Shown piece after piece: positions 23,983 to 33,856 of a stretch of DNA of 64,000 nucleotides. Position 1 is the first letter of the stretch; each line of letters opens with the position of its first letter. The notes under the pieces are model-generated. The model was given only the letters and a program-made list of their open reading frames with translations. It was not told where the DNA came from and ran no database searches. This DNA comes from Halegenticoccus soli (GTDB lineage Archaea; Halobacteriota; Halobacteria; Halobacteriales; Haloferacaceae). The stretch lies in contig NZ_PEND01000006.1 of the NCBI RefSeq assembly GCF_002844195.1, forward strand, positions 1 through 64,000. Direction: 5' to 3'. The position numbers and the translations under genes are program-made.

Positions 23983-26900
23983 TCAGAGCGTGAACCGCTT
24001 GACCGTCGTCCCGGCGACCGTCAGGTCGGCGTCGGTCGCCGCCGCGACGACCACCTGATTCTCGCCGTGGCCGATGCCGAGTTTCGTCTCGAACCTCCCG
24101 CCTTCGGGTTCGACCAGCGTCGTCTCGGCGGGCGTTCGGACGGCGACGACGGCGCCGTCCGTCTCGCCGGACACCTCGAGCATGTCGCCCTCGAAGCGCG
24201 TGTCGACGCGGAGCGACGGCCCGTCGGGGCGGTCCGTTTCTATGTACCGTTCCCGGACGAAGGCGGGCGTCTCGATCGGCTCGCCGGCGTCGATCCCGTG
24301 GGCGAGGCGGACGTACTGCGCCATGCTCCACGCCAGCGGCGTCGCCGCCCCGGTCCCCCCGCCGAACTCCCAGCCGTACTCCGTCTCGTGCTCGCGGTCC
24401 CACACCTGCTCGGGGAGCATCCGGCCGCTGTTTGCGAACCCCTCCATGGTGCGCAGGAGGTTCTCCGGGGCGAGCGGCCCGTCGTCGGTCCCGGCGAGCA
24501 GTTCGTACTCCCCGCGCTCGCCGGTGAATATCGGCCACAGCCGACCCTTCCCGGCGGCTTCGATCGACCAGGGCGCTCCCTCGTCGTCGCGGCTGCGCTC
24601 GCCGTAGCCGTCGCCGTTGTAACGGTACCACGCCGGCCCGTGCGGCGTGTCCACGCGGATCGTGTCGTCCACCTCGGCGAGCGAGTTGCGGATCACCTCG
24701 TCGTTCCACGGCTTGATCCCCAGGCGCGTGAGTTCGAGGAAGCCCGCGTCGATGATCTCGCGCTCGTCGAGCGTCGGGCCGTTGTTGGCCAGCGTCCGGA
24801 GGTGGCCCGCCTCGGGGTCGCCGTCGCGCGTCACGCGGACGTAGTACGGCGTGTGGGTGTGCAGGTCCGTCCCCGTCTCCGTCGCGGTCCACGACTCGAC
24901 GTTCTCCGTCCAGTCGTCCGCGAGCGCGAGCCAGACGAGCGCGTCCTCCTCGTGCCCCTCGTCGAGGGCGATGGCGGCCGCGCAGACGAGGCCGGCGATC
25001 TCGGCCGCGATCGAGGACGGCGAGTAGCCGGCCTCCTCCTCCCACCGCTCCTGCGCGGTCGGCGGGCCGTTCCGCGCCACGTAGTCGGCGGAGCGCTTGA
25101 CGTTGACGTAGTCGTAGGGGGCGTCCTCGAAGCCGACACCGCGCCGTCTGAGCGCGTAAGCCATCACCTGCGGGAAGGAGATGTTGTCCATCTGCTCGCC
25201 GCCCCAGCGCGTCCGACCGTTGAGGTAGGTGTTCTGCGGAATGAACCCCTGCTCGTCCTGCTGGTACTCGTAGATGTACGCGAGCGCGTCCGCCGCGGTC
25301 TTCAGGTCCCCGACCGCCTCGAACACCGTGAACACCTGGTAGAGGTCGCGGGCCCAGACGAAGTTGTAGCCGTATCCCTTCGACTCCTCGGCGGTGACTG
25401 CCTCACCCCACGGCACCGAGGGGCTGGCGATGCCCGCCCCGAGGAACGTCTTGTCCTCGACCGCCCGCAGGCCCATCAGCGACGCCTTGTACTGGTTTTC
25501 GAGCTCCGGGTCGCCCCGCACGCTCTCGGGGAGCGGCTTGTCCCCCAGGAAGTCCGCCCAGGAGTCGACGTACGCCTCGCGGACGGTCTCGTAGCCGCGC
25601 GTGAGCGCGCCGACCGCCTCGCCGAGCGCCGCCGCCGTGTCGGCCTGCTCGGCGAACCCGAGCGCGAGCGTCTCGTCGATCTCCGCGCCGACGTCGCCGA
25701 CGCGGCCGACGAGGACGACGTTCTCGTCGTCGATTCGGTCCCACGCGTCCGGCGGTTCGCCGTCGGTGAAGAGCCTGCTCAGGTGCTCCGACCCGGCGAC
25801 GCCGACGGTCGCCCAGTCGAACCGGTTCGCGGCCGTGAGCGCGACGGCGACGCTGTACTCCTCGCCGTTCTCGTCGATGAGCAGCGGCTCGCTGGCCTCG
25901 CCGGTGTCGTACGCGCCAGAGTCCCGGGCGACGAGGTGGTGCCCGCCGGCCCGGCCGAGGCGGAGGCCGCGGTCCTCGTTGCCGGTGTTCGTCAGCGCCG
26001 CGTCGGCGATCGCGTACACCTCGTACTCGTTGTCGTCGTCGGCCTCGAAGCGCATCTCCGACAGCAGCGCGTCGTGGGCGGGGTCGACCGCGTACTCGAC
26101 GGTGAGCGTCCACCGGTGTCCGCGGCCGTCGCCCGACTCCGAGATGGTGTGCCGGAACACGAGCGCGTCGTTCTCGACGATCTCCGCCCGGCGCTCGATC
26201 GTGTCGGCCGCGTCGTCGAGCCGCGTCTCGTTGTGCGTCCGGGCCGTGTACGTCGAATCGGGGTCGGCGTCGACGACCAGGAAGTCCAGCGTCCGGAGGT
26301 TCATCAGGTCGACCCTGGGGAACCGAACCTCCGTCAGCGCGCCCTCGGTCAGCGTGAACCACACCCGGGACGGGTCGGCCGACCCGTGATCGGCGACGGT
26401 GCCGACGCCGTACTTCTCGCCGGTCGTCCACCGCGGCCGGTCGCCCGGACCGGACGGGGCGGGCTTGGCCGCCGGGAGCGCGTCGTGCTCCCGCAGGAAC
26501 GCGGTCGTGTGCAGCCGGAGCGCGTGCGACCAGCCCAGCGGGGTCGCGCTGTCGGGCGTGCCGTCGTCGAACATCTGCTCGACGAGGTAGCCGACGTCCG
26601 TACAGAGCGGCCCGCTCGGATCGAGCAGCTCGTACAGCTCGGCCGCGCGGTCGAGGAGCGCCTCGCCGTCGCGGCCGTACCCTCCGAGGAGGACCCCGAG
26701 CTTCGCGGCGGCGTTCGCGCCCCACGCGGTCGAAACCGACCAGATCTTCTCCGGCACCTGCTCGCCCGTGCGCCAGAAGTCGTCCTCGAAGCGGACGAGC
26801 CCGGCGACGGGGGTGTCGTCGGGGTCGCGGTAGAGCCCGTCGAGCGTCTCCTCGACGTGCGATTCGAGCCTGTCGAGGTCCGCCTCGGTCAGGTCTTCGA

Positions 26901-28521
26901 GCGCCTCGTACTCGGCGAAGGCGTCGACGAGCGCGAACGTGCTCGAATCGAGCCGCGCGTCGGGCTCGCCGCCGTCGAGCCGCAGGACGTAGTGCCCCTC
27001 CGCCTCGTCCCACAGTTCGTCGAGGCCCCCGAGGACCGCCCGCGCCTGCTCGGCCGCGTGCTCGCGGAGGCCGTCGTCCACCGGCGCCCGCGCGACGGCG
27101 GCGTACGCCTCGAGGAAGGTGGCGGCCGTGTGCGTGAAGCGCCCGCTCATGTTCTCCCAGGCGTTCTGACAGCGGATCGGCAGCCCGTCGTCCCCGACGG
27201 TCTCGTCGAGCCCGTCGACCGCGCGGCGGAGGGTCTTTCGGATTCGGCCGGCCAGATCGTGCGGGAGTTCGCCCCGCCGCAGCCGGAGCAGCGTCGCGAG
27301 GAACGCGGCGACGCTCGCGGTCTGGTCCGCCTGGTACTCCGCGCTGGCGGCGCCCTCCACCCGGGCGTTGGCCCACCCGGGAGCGACGGTCCCGTCGACC
27401 GCCCAGACGCGGTGCGGCCAGGTGCCGTCCGGCCGCTGCGTGTCGCAGTAAAAGCGCGCACTCGTCTCCAGCCGATCGCCCAGACCGAGGTCGAGCAGGT
27501 CGTCCGCGTCGAGCAGGTGCGCCGAGATCTCGGCGTCGTCGCGGAACCACGTGTACCCGTAGCCGCCCGAGTGCGAGTAGAACGGGTCGAACTCCGGACC
27601 GGCGATCCGGGCGCCCGTCGGCGCCGTCAGGAGCGAGAGCACCCGCAGGTCCTCGCGCACGACGCGCGCCCGCGGCGCGTTCTCGGGGACGGTCACCTCC
27701 GCCCTGGCGCGCCCCGCCTCGCGGAGATCCTCCGCGCTGGCATGCCGGAGCGCGCAGTGGCGCAGATCCGAGAGCGCCTCCTCGCGGGTCATCTCGCCGT
27801 GGTTCGAAAGCTGCGTGACGAGCGTCGTCCTCGCGGCCCGCCCCTCGCGTTCGAGCGGCGCGCTCACGACGATGTCGCCGCTCAGGTGGGTGTCCTCGTA
27901 GCGTTCGAGGACGGCCTCGCGGGGGAACTCGAACGCCTCCTCGGAGAGGATCTCGTCGAAGCGCTCGGGGATCTGCCCCCGGACGTCGTCGAGGCCCGTC
28001 GAGGCGGTGACGTAGTCGTGCTCGGTCCGGTGGAAGACTTCGACGGCTTTCGTCCCGTTCGGCCCCGCCTCCTCGTGGATGAGTCGGCCGACCCGGGTCT
28101 CGCGCCCCTCGGGCGCGAACGTGATGAAGGCGGTCAGGTGCGCGTCCGTCGGCACCGCCCCGCGGAGTTCGACGTGCGTGACGTGCGCCCGCCCCAGCGT
28201 CAGGTCGTACTGGTGGACGGTGAACGCCCCGGCGTCGTACTCCGTTTCGACGACGTTCGTCTCCCGGTAGTAGTGCTGCCGCACCGGGTGTAGTTCGTCG
28301 AACCAGTAGGTCTGCTCCGGCGTCTCGATGCCGAAGCGCGAGCGGTCGATGCCGTACAGCCCCGACAGCGACGAGGAGTAATCGCGGAGGAACCCGCCGG
28401 GATCGACGTAGACGAGCCGATCGCCGTGCCCGGAGAACGCGCCGGCCGCCGTCGGGAACTCCTCCGGGAACGGCGACCCGCGGTTTCGCTTGTAGTCGTT
28501 CAGGGCGGTTCGGAGTCGCAT
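23983..28521 (-). CDS. Double-module GH15 glucoamylase/glucodextranase-type enzyme
   Basis: A 1512-residue protein that joins two GH15 glucoamylase-like units. The N module (about 1-683) has the acid-type CQNAWENMSG (E456) and the base-type VEQMFDD (about E648) followed by ATPLGWSHA. A Pro/Gly linker (684-700) leads to a glucodextranase-type N domain (EKYGVGTVADHG). The second catalytic module follows, with WEEEAGYSPS and PEQVWD before AATPLAWSMAQ. Both modules keep both glutamates, so both may be active on alpha-glucans or dextrins. No signal peptide is seen, so it is probably cytoplasmic. TATA ACTTATGT at about 28545 gives a leaderless start. Confidence 0.88.
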   Translation of the reverse strand: MRLRTALNDYKRNRGSPFPEEFPTAAGAFSGHGDRLVYVDPGGFLRDYSSSLSGLYGIDRSRFGIETPEQTYWFDELHPVRQHYYRETNVVETEYDAGAFTVHQYDLTLGRAHVTHVELRGAVPTDAHLTAFITFAPEGRETRVGRLIHEEAGPNGTKAVEVFHRTEHDYVTASTGLDDVRGQIPERFDEILSEEAFEFPREAVLERYEDTHLSGDIVVSAPLEREGRAARTTLVTQLSNHGEMTREEALSDLRHCALRHASAEDLREAGRARAEVTVPENAPRARVVREDLRVLSLLTAPTGARIAGPEFDPFYSHSGGYGYTWFRDDAEISAHLLDADDLLDLGLGDRLETSARFYCDTQRPDGTWPHRVWAVDGTVAPGWANARVEGAASAEYQADQTASVAAFLATLLRLRRGELPHDLAGRIRKTLRRAVDGLDETVGDDGLPIRCQNAWENMSGRFTHTAATFLEAYAAVARAPVDDGLREHAAEQARAVLGGLDELWDEAEGHYVLRLDGGEPDARLDSSTFALVDAFAEYEALEDLTEADLDRLESHVEETLDGLYRDPDDTPVAGLVRFEDDFWRTGEQVPEKIWSVSTAWGANAAAKLGVLLGGYGRDGEALLDRAAELYELLDPSGPLCTDVGYLVEQMFDDGTPDSATPLGWSHALRLHTTAFLREHDALPAAKPAPSGPGDRPRWTTGEKYGVGTVADHGSADPSRVWFTLTEGALTEVRFPRVDLMNLRTLDFLVVDADPDSTYTARTHNETRLDDAADTIERRAEIVENDALVFRHTISESGDGRGHRWTLTVEYAVDPAHDALLSEMRFEADDDNEYEVYAIADAALTNTGNEDRGLRLGRAGGHHLVARDSGAYDTGEASEPLLIDENGEEYSVAVALTAANRFDWATVGVAGSEHLSRLFTDGEPPDAWDRIDDENVVLVGRVGDVGAEIDETLALGFAEQADTAAALGEAVGALTRGYETVREAYVDSWADFLGDKPLPESVRGDPELENQYKASLMGLRAVEDKTFLGAGIASPSVPWGEAVTAEESKGYGYNFVWARDLYQVFTVFEAVGDLKTAADALAYIYEYQQDEQGFIPQNTYLNGRTRWGGEQMDNISFPQVMAYALRRRGVGFEDAPYDYVNVKRSADYVARNGPPTAQERWEEEAGYSPSSIAAEIAGLVCAAAIALDEGHEEDALVWLALADDWTENVESWTATETGTDLHTHTPYYVRVTRDGDPEAGHLRTLANNGPTLDEREIIDAGFLELTRLGIKPWNDEVIRNSLAEVDDTIRVDTPHGPAWYRYNGDGYGERSRDDEGAPWSIEAAGKGRLWPIFTGERGEYELLAGTDDGPLAPENLLRTMEGFANSGRMLPEQVWDREHETEYGWEFGGGTGAATPLAWSMAQYVRLAHGIDAGEPIETPAFVRERYIETDRPDGPSLRVDTRFEGDMLEVSGETDGAVVAVRTPAETTLVEPEGGRFETKLGIGHGENQVVVAAATDADLTVAGTTVKRFTL

Positions 28522-28754
28522 GGAAACACAGCCGTCGCCCACTACATAAGTATTGCCGGAATCCGCAAAATAGGACGAACCGCGGTTTACGGCGCTCTCG
28601 CCGCCTCTACACCGGTTATTTTTCGTTCGATTGATGGATCCGGAACTCGGGATTCACCTCTACTATTTAAATTTTTCTTATCGATGTACTACACCTGTTC
28701 ACAATACTTCGCCGAGGAGTAAAGACAAAGTAGCGGTGAGCGCAGCATCTCGGT
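28522..28754. promoter_or_regulatory. Divergent promoter region, glucoamylase / amylase operon
   Basis: AT-rich region between divergent carbohydrate genes. The minus-strand TATA (ACTTATG, about 28545-28552) serves the glucoamylase. The AT-rich block ATTTAAATTTTTCTTATCG at 28662-28682 and GGAGTAAAGACAAAG at 28718-28732 are candidates for the amylase side. Shared control of both transcripts is plausible. Confidence 0.5.
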
Positions 28755-30824
28755 ATGCATCACCCTGGTCCGCCGAGGTTCGTCGCCGCGGGCGACTCCG
28801 TCGAACTCGCCCCGCGGGACCCCGATCCGGAGGCGACGTACACGTGGCAAGTCAAGAGCGCGCCCGCGTCGAGCAGAGCCTCCCTAGGCACCGACGCCGT
28901 CGAGCACTTCGTCCCGGACGAACCGGGCAGGTACGCGGTCGAACTCGACGCCCCTGACGGGATTCACGAGCTCACGATCCGGGCGTTCCCCGGCGACCTC
29001 CGACCGGTCGACGCGCCCGCGGAAGGCGCGAGTGGCGTCAGCGGACGCAGCGGATTCAGCGGCGCGAGCGGCGTTAGCGGCGTCAGCGGGATGGCCGGCG
29101 CGAGCGGCTCCGGAAGCGGAGCGCGCGGGGGCGACTCCGGTGGCGGAGGCGGTCGCCCGCGGATCCAGCTTCGGGCGCGCGTCGAGGGCGACGCCGTCGT
29201 CGTCGAGGCCGACCCGCGGCCCAACCCCAACAGCGACGCGGACCCCGCGGACCTCGGCGTCGAGTTCCTCCTCGACGACCGCGACGACGTGAGCGAGGGC
29301 GACGTCGAGATCGGCGACCGGACCGTCCGAATCCCCCTGTCGAAACTCTCCGATCGGGTTCGCGTCCACGCCGTCGCGATCGACGACTCCTACAGCGTCC
29401 CGGACTCGATCTCGATCGAGCGCGACCCGAACTCCGGCGACCTCGTCTCCGACGGCGGTGTCGAGGCCGGTACCGTCGAGGATGGCGGTGTCGGGGGCGA
29501 CGGAATCGCGGACGGCGGAGTCGACCTCGATTCCGCCGCGTCGAACCCGAGCGAGGGCGTCGAGGTCGTCCGCCTCAACGACCCGCCGGAGTGGTCGAAG
29601 TCCGTCACGCTCTACGAGATCTACGTCCGCGGGTTCGCCGCGGACGACGAGGAGGCCGAAACCACCTTCGAGGCGCTCGAAAAGCGGCTCGACTACCTCG
29701 CCGACCTCGGCGTCGACTGCCTGTGGCTCACGCCGGTGCTGCAGAACGACCACGCGCCGCACGGCTACAACATCACGGACTTCTTCAGCGTCGCCGCCGA
29801 CCTCGGCACCCGCGAGGACTACGAGTCGTTCGTCGAGGCGGCGCACGACCGCGGGATGAAGGTCCTGTTCGACCTCGTGCTCAACCACTCTGCGCGCGAG
29901 CACCCGTTCTTCCGGGACGCCTACGGGAACCCCGACTCGGAGTACTACGACTGGTACGAGTGGCAGGAGAACGGCGAGCCCGGCACCTACTTCGACTGGG
30001 AGTACATCGCGAACTTCAACTTCGACAACCTGGAGGTCCGCCGCCACCTGCTCGACGCGGTCGACGCGTGGTTCGAGCTGGTCGACGGGTTCCGCTGCGA
30101 CATGGCCTGGGCCGTCCCGCAGCCGTTCTGGCGCGAGCTCCGCGACCGCGTGAAGGAGCGCGACCGGGACTTCCTCCTCCTGGACGAGACCATCCCGTAC
30201 ATCGCGGACTTCCACGACGGGATGTTCGACGTGCACTTCGACACGACCCTCTACTTCACGCTCCGGCAGGTCGGCAGCGGGCACGAGCCGGCCGAGGCGA
30301 TCCTCGACGCGATCGAACAGCGGACGGAGGTCGGCTTCCCCGACCACGCGTCGTTCATGCTCTACCAGGAGAACCACGACGAGACGCGCTACGTCGGCGA
30401 GTGCGGCGAGCCGGCGGCGTTCGCCTCCGCGGGCGCGCTGTTTACGCTCCCCGGCGTCCCCATGCTGTACGGCGGCCAGGAGCTCGGCCAGCTCGGTCGC
30501 CGCGACCCCCTCGCGTGGGAGCACGCCAACGAGGAGCTCCGCGACCACTACGAGTCGCTCATCGAGACGCGGAACGAGGTCCCCGCGCTCCGGTTCGCGG
30601 GCGACTTCCGCCGCGTCGACTACGAGAGCGACTCCGACGAGGCCGTCGCGTTCGCCAGGATCGACGGCGACGAGGGGTACGTCGTCGCGCTGCACTTCGG
30701 CGAGGGGGCGGCGACCGTCTCGGTCGATCCCGACGTCGGGGAGACGGACGTCGTCTCCGGCGAGTCCGTCGTCGAAAGCGGTGCGCTGCGGGTCGACGAC
30801 GTCGCGGTGGTACCGATCCGATGA
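28755..30824 (+). CDS. GH13 alpha-amylase family glycosidase
   Basis: A 689-residue GH13 enzyme acting on alpha-glucans or maltodextrins. An N-terminal beta-rich domain (1-85) is followed by a Ser/Gly linker (about 90-133), a second beta domain (134-225), another Gly/Asp linker (about 228-268) and the catalytic barrel from about 280. Catalytic residues are D449 (GFRCDMAW), E478 (LLLDETI) and D542 (ENHDET), with region I DLVLNHS at 373-379. The Gly/Ser-rich linkers are unusually long. Its stop overlaps the ATG of the next gene (ATGA), so the two are one operon. Confidence 0.9.
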   Translation: MHHPGPPRFVAAGDSVELAPRDPDPEATYTWQVKSAPASSRASLGTDAVEHFVPDEPGRYAVELDAPDGIHELTIRAFPGDLRPVDAPAEGASGVSGRSGFSGASGVSGVSGMAGASGSGSGARGGDSGGGGGRPRIQLRARVEGDAVVVEADPRPNPNSDADPADLGVEFLLDDRDDVSEGDVEIGDRTVRIPLSKLSDRVRVHAVAIDDSYSVPDSISIERDPNSGDLVSDGGVEAGTVEDGGVGGDGIADGGVDLDSAASNPSEGVEVVRLNDPPEWSKSVTLYEIYVRGFAADDEEAETTFEALEKRLDYLADLGVDCLWLTPVLQNDHAPHGYNITDFFSVAADLGTREDYESFVEAAHDRGMKVLFDLVLNHSAREHPFFRDAYGNPDSEYYDWYEWQENGEPGTYFDWEYIANFNFDNLEVRRHLLDAVDAWFELVDGFRCDMAWAVPQPFWRELRDRVKERDRDFLLLDETIPYIADFHDGMFDVHFDTTLYFTLRQVGSGHEPAEAILDAIEQRTEVGFPDHASFMLYQENHDETRYVGECGEPAAFASAGALFTLPGVPMLYGGQELGQLGRRDPLAWEHANEELRDHYESLIETRNEVPALRFAGDFRRVDYESDSDEAVAFARIDGDEGYVVALHFGEGAATVSVDPDVGETDVVSGESVVESGALRVDDVAVVPIR

Positions 30825-33361
30825 GCGCGGAGGAGACGCACACGGCCCCTCGGCTGCTCGACGGGGCGACGGCCGATCTGCTCGCGTGGCACGGCGACGT
30901 CCTCTCGCGCCACGAGTCGGCGTTCGAGGCCGCGAAGGAGCTCTCGACGCGGCTCGGTGCGCACCGCGTCGACGGACGGGGGAACGAGGGCGGAACGGGG
31001 GGCGATGCGCCCGGCTCCGCGGCAGGCGGGGGCGGGAGGACCGACTCTGCGGTCGAGGGAGATGGGTCGACCGGCTCCGCGGTCGAGGGGGACGGGGCGT
31101 CGACGGCCGTCGCGCGGGTCGGATTCTGGACGCCCGAACTGCTCGACGCCGACGTGCCGCCGGAGAACGTCTTTCTCGAAGTGCTGACGCCGACGGAGGA
31201 CGTCGATCTCTCGGCCGACGAGCGGACGGTGACGTTCCGCCGCGATCGGGTCCCGCTGCGCCGCAAGGGCGAGTACCACTGGGGCGTCGTCGAGGGGATG
31301 CGCCCCGGGACGAAGGAGCGCCTCGGTTCGCTCTACCAACTCGTCTACGAGGCGGACGGCGAGTGGCGCTCGGTGACCGATCCGCTCGCGTACTCGGTCC
31401 CGTTCGGCGCGTTCGCGCCCGCCGAGTTCTACGACCTGGACCGGCTTGACCGCGAGCGACCGGACCGGGAGTACTTCGAGTCGCTCGGAACCGCCGACGA
31501 GCGGGTGTCGACCACCGAAGACGACGATCTCCCCCGGGTCGACCCTGCTGTGAGTATGCTCGAAATCCACCCCGGGACCGCGACCGAGTCGGGGACGCTC
31601 GCCGGCCTCGCCCGACGCTACGAGGAGATCGGACGCAAGGTGCGCGGGGGGGAGGATCTGACCCCCGCCGAGCGAAACTTCGTCGGCTACGACGCGATCC
31701 AGCTGATGCCCGTCGAGCCGATCACCGAAAACGAGAATCACCCGGGGTACTGGCGGCCGCAGGAGACCGACCCCGACGCGGACGAACTGGAGGTCGCGGT
31801 CTCGCGGCCGGACGCGATCAACTGGGGGTACGACATCGTCGTCTCCGCCTTCTCGGCGACGAATCCGGCGGTCCTGGAGACGGGTCGGCCGGACGAACTC
31901 GTCGAGTTCATCGCGGCCTGCCACAACCACCCGGAGCCGATCCGCGTCGTCTTCGACGTCGCGCTCGGCCACGCCGACGACGGCGCGCTCGAACTGCTCA
32001 ACGACTACTACTTCGAGGGGCCGGGCATGTACGGGCAGCACCTGAACTACCGCCACCCGACCGTCAGGGCGATCCTCCTGGAGATGCAGCGCCGGAAGAT
32101 GGACTTCGGCGCGGATGGCATCCGCGTCGACGGCGCGCAGGACTTCACCTACTGGGACGCCGAACGGGAGGAGAACGTCCACGACGACGCGTTCCTCGCG
32201 GAGATGGACGCGGTCGTCCAGGAGGTCGCTGGAACGCGGTACCGCCCGTGGATGATCTACGAGGACGGCCGCCCGTGGCCCCGCGAGGACTGGGAGCTCG
32301 CGTCGACGTACCGCGCGCTCATCGAACAGCACCCCCACTCATTCCAGTGGAGTCCGATCACGTTCGCGCACAACACGCCGGCCCTGCTCACGTTCTGGGC
32401 GACGAAGTGGTGGCGCGTCCGCGAGGTGGCCGACTTCGGCGGCCACTGGCTCACCGGCGTGGCGAACCACGACACGATCCGCCGCGGGACGCAGATCGAC
32501 CCGACGGTCGAGTTCAACCAGTCGCCGGTGAACCCGTACCTGGGCGAGACGCTGCCCGACACGCTGGACGCGGCGTACAACAATCCGGCGGCGAGCGCGC
32601 TGTTTTACTGCGCGCTGCCCGGCGTGCCGATGGACTTCGTCCACGCGAACATGCGCGCGCCGTGGGGCTTCGTCCGCGACACGGACGCGATCTGGAACGT
32701 GAAAGTGGTCTCCGAGGAGTCGAACTTCGTCGACTGGCAGGTGCGCCCGGAGGCGTTCCAGCGCCCGGAGCACTTCCGCCGCCTGAAGGACCTCGGCTTC
32801 GAGAACCGCGAGGAGGTGCGGACGTTCATCCGCGCGCTGTCGGCTTCGGTCGACGCGACGGACTACGACCTCGACGCGACGGCCGCGATGCTCTCCGCGC
32901 TCGACTCGCCGCTCGGGTCGGCGCTTTCGCCCGACGACCTGGAGGCGTTCGGGTACGCGTGGATGCGCGACGTGCACGACTTCGCCAACCTCGCCCACTG
33001 GACGGACGCGCAGGACGACGACCGCACCGCGTTCGACCTGTCGGTCCGCCGGTTCCGCCACGACCGCGAGTGGCTCCGCGACGACCTCCGGGAGGGCGAC
33101 TTCTTCACCTACCGCCACCCGACGGAGGGGACGGTGCTGTACTACGGCCTCCGCGAGTCGCCGGACGGGGACGAGCAGGTGCTCTTCGCGGCCAACATGG
33201 AGGGCGTTCCAGTCGCCGTCTCGCCCGAGCTGCTCGACCTCGACGAGGCGTCGAGCGAGGGGTGGCGCGTCGCGCTCTCCTCGCCCGGCGTCGACGAGGC
33301 CGGGGGCGAACCGTTCTCGCTCGCGAACGGCGAGGCGGTCGTCTGGACGCGCGCGCGGTAG
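30821..33361 (+). CDS. gghA: Probable glucosylglycerol hydrolase (GH13-like)
   Basis: An 846-residue GH13-related enzyme. The barrel carries FDVALGHAD, the nucleophile motif FGADGIRVDGAQDF (D437), the acid motif MIYEDGRPW and TGVANHDTIRRG. This arrangement, the length and the opening domain match glucosylglycerol hydrolase (GghA) as known from cyanobacteria and annotated in haloarchaea. That enzyme releases glucose and glycerol from the compatible solute glucosylglycerol. Residues 52-94 are a Gly/Ser/Asp-rich insert between conserved parts. Alternative: another GH13 subfamily on a related glucoside. It overlaps the amylase gene by four bases. Confidence 0.7.
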   Translation: MSAEETHTAPRLLDGATADLLAWHGDVLSRHESAFEAAKELSTRLGAHRVDGRGNEGGTGGDAPGSAAGGGGRTDSAVEGDGSTGSAVEGDGASTAVARVGFWTPELLDADVPPENVFLEVLTPTEDVDLSADERTVTFRRDRVPLRRKGEYHWGVVEGMRPGTKERLGSLYQLVYEADGEWRSVTDPLAYSVPFGAFAPAEFYDLDRLDRERPDREYFESLGTADERVSTTEDDDLPRVDPAVSMLEIHPGTATESGTLAGLARRYEEIGRKVRGGEDLTPAERNFVGYDAIQLMPVEPITENENHPGYWRPQETDPDADELEVAVSRPDAINWGYDIVVSAFSATNPAVLETGRPDELVEFIAACHNHPEPIRVVFDVALGHADDGALELLNDYYFEGPGMYGQHLNYRHPTVRAILLEMQRRKMDFGADGIRVDGAQDFTYWDAEREENVHDDAFLAEMDAVVQEVAGTRYRPWMIYEDGRPWPREDWELASTYRALIEQHPHSFQWSPITFAHNTPALLTFWATKWWRVREVADFGGHWLTGVANHDTIRRGTQIDPTVEFNQSPVNPYLGETLPDTLDAAYNNPAASALFYCALPGVPMDFVHANMRAPWGFVRDTDAIWNVKVVSEESNFVDWQVRPEAFQRPEHFRRLKDLGFENREEVRTFIRALSASVDATDYDLDATAAMLSALDSPLGSALSPDDLEAFGYAWMRDVHDFANLAHWTDAQDDDRTAFDLSVRRFRHDREWLRDDLREGDFFTYRHPTEGTVLYYGLRESPDGDEQVLFAANMEGVPVAVSPELLDLDEASSEGWRVALSSPGVDEAGGEPFSLANGEAVVWTRAR

Positions 33362-33593
33362 GCGGGATCGGGGACCGGCCTCCGCTCTCGGCGCTCCTTC
33401 ACCTCTCCGCGGAAGCCGTGTATCGCGCGTCGGACACGACGCGCCCCGCGGGGGTCGCGTGCGTCACACGGCCGACGAAGTCGATCGGAAAGCCGTCGAG
33501 ACCGAGACGGCGCGACCCCTCTGCGGTCGACGGCGGGAGAAATCCGCGAATCGCACCCCGACGGGCGAGACCTCTCGCCGGTCGCCGTCGAAT

Positions 33594-33749
33594 TCAGAGG
33601 CGCTTCGAGCGCGCGTCGCGGACGGTCCCGCCGTCCCGAACCTTGTCCTCGCAGGCGGGGCACACGCGAACGTCCGCGTATCCGTCGGGCGCGAACACCC
33701 GGACGTACTTTTCCGTCACGAACGCGCCGCAGTTTAGACATTCCGGCAT
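33594..33749 (-). CDS. Zinc-ribbon miniprotein, DUF7563-like
   Basis: A 51-residue protein, MPECLNCGAFVTEKYVRVF with CPACEDKVR later: two CxxC knuckles for one zinc. The same opening and length are seen in a haloarchaeal family of putative zinc fingers. It follows a TATA-like AATATAGG on the minus strand (about 33777). Function unknown. The gap to gghA (33362-33593) shows nothing else. Confidence 0.78.
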   Translation of the reverse strand: MPECLNCGAFVTEKYVRVFAPDGYADVRVCPACEDKVRDGGTVRDARSKRL

Positions 33750-33856
33750 CGCAGTCTTATCGTGGCTATTACGCGACCTATATTTTTGGGCCGGAGCGAC
33801 GGCGTCGGAGCCGTTCCGGTCGCGCGACGGTCGGGGAGTTGTCGGAAAGCCGACGG

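Noticed and set aside
23374-28293. Plus-strand open frame of 1639 codons
   Set aside because: It is the antisense shadow of the double glucoamylase. Its translation is Arg/Val/Asp-rich without domains, and the opposite frame has clear GH15 motifs.
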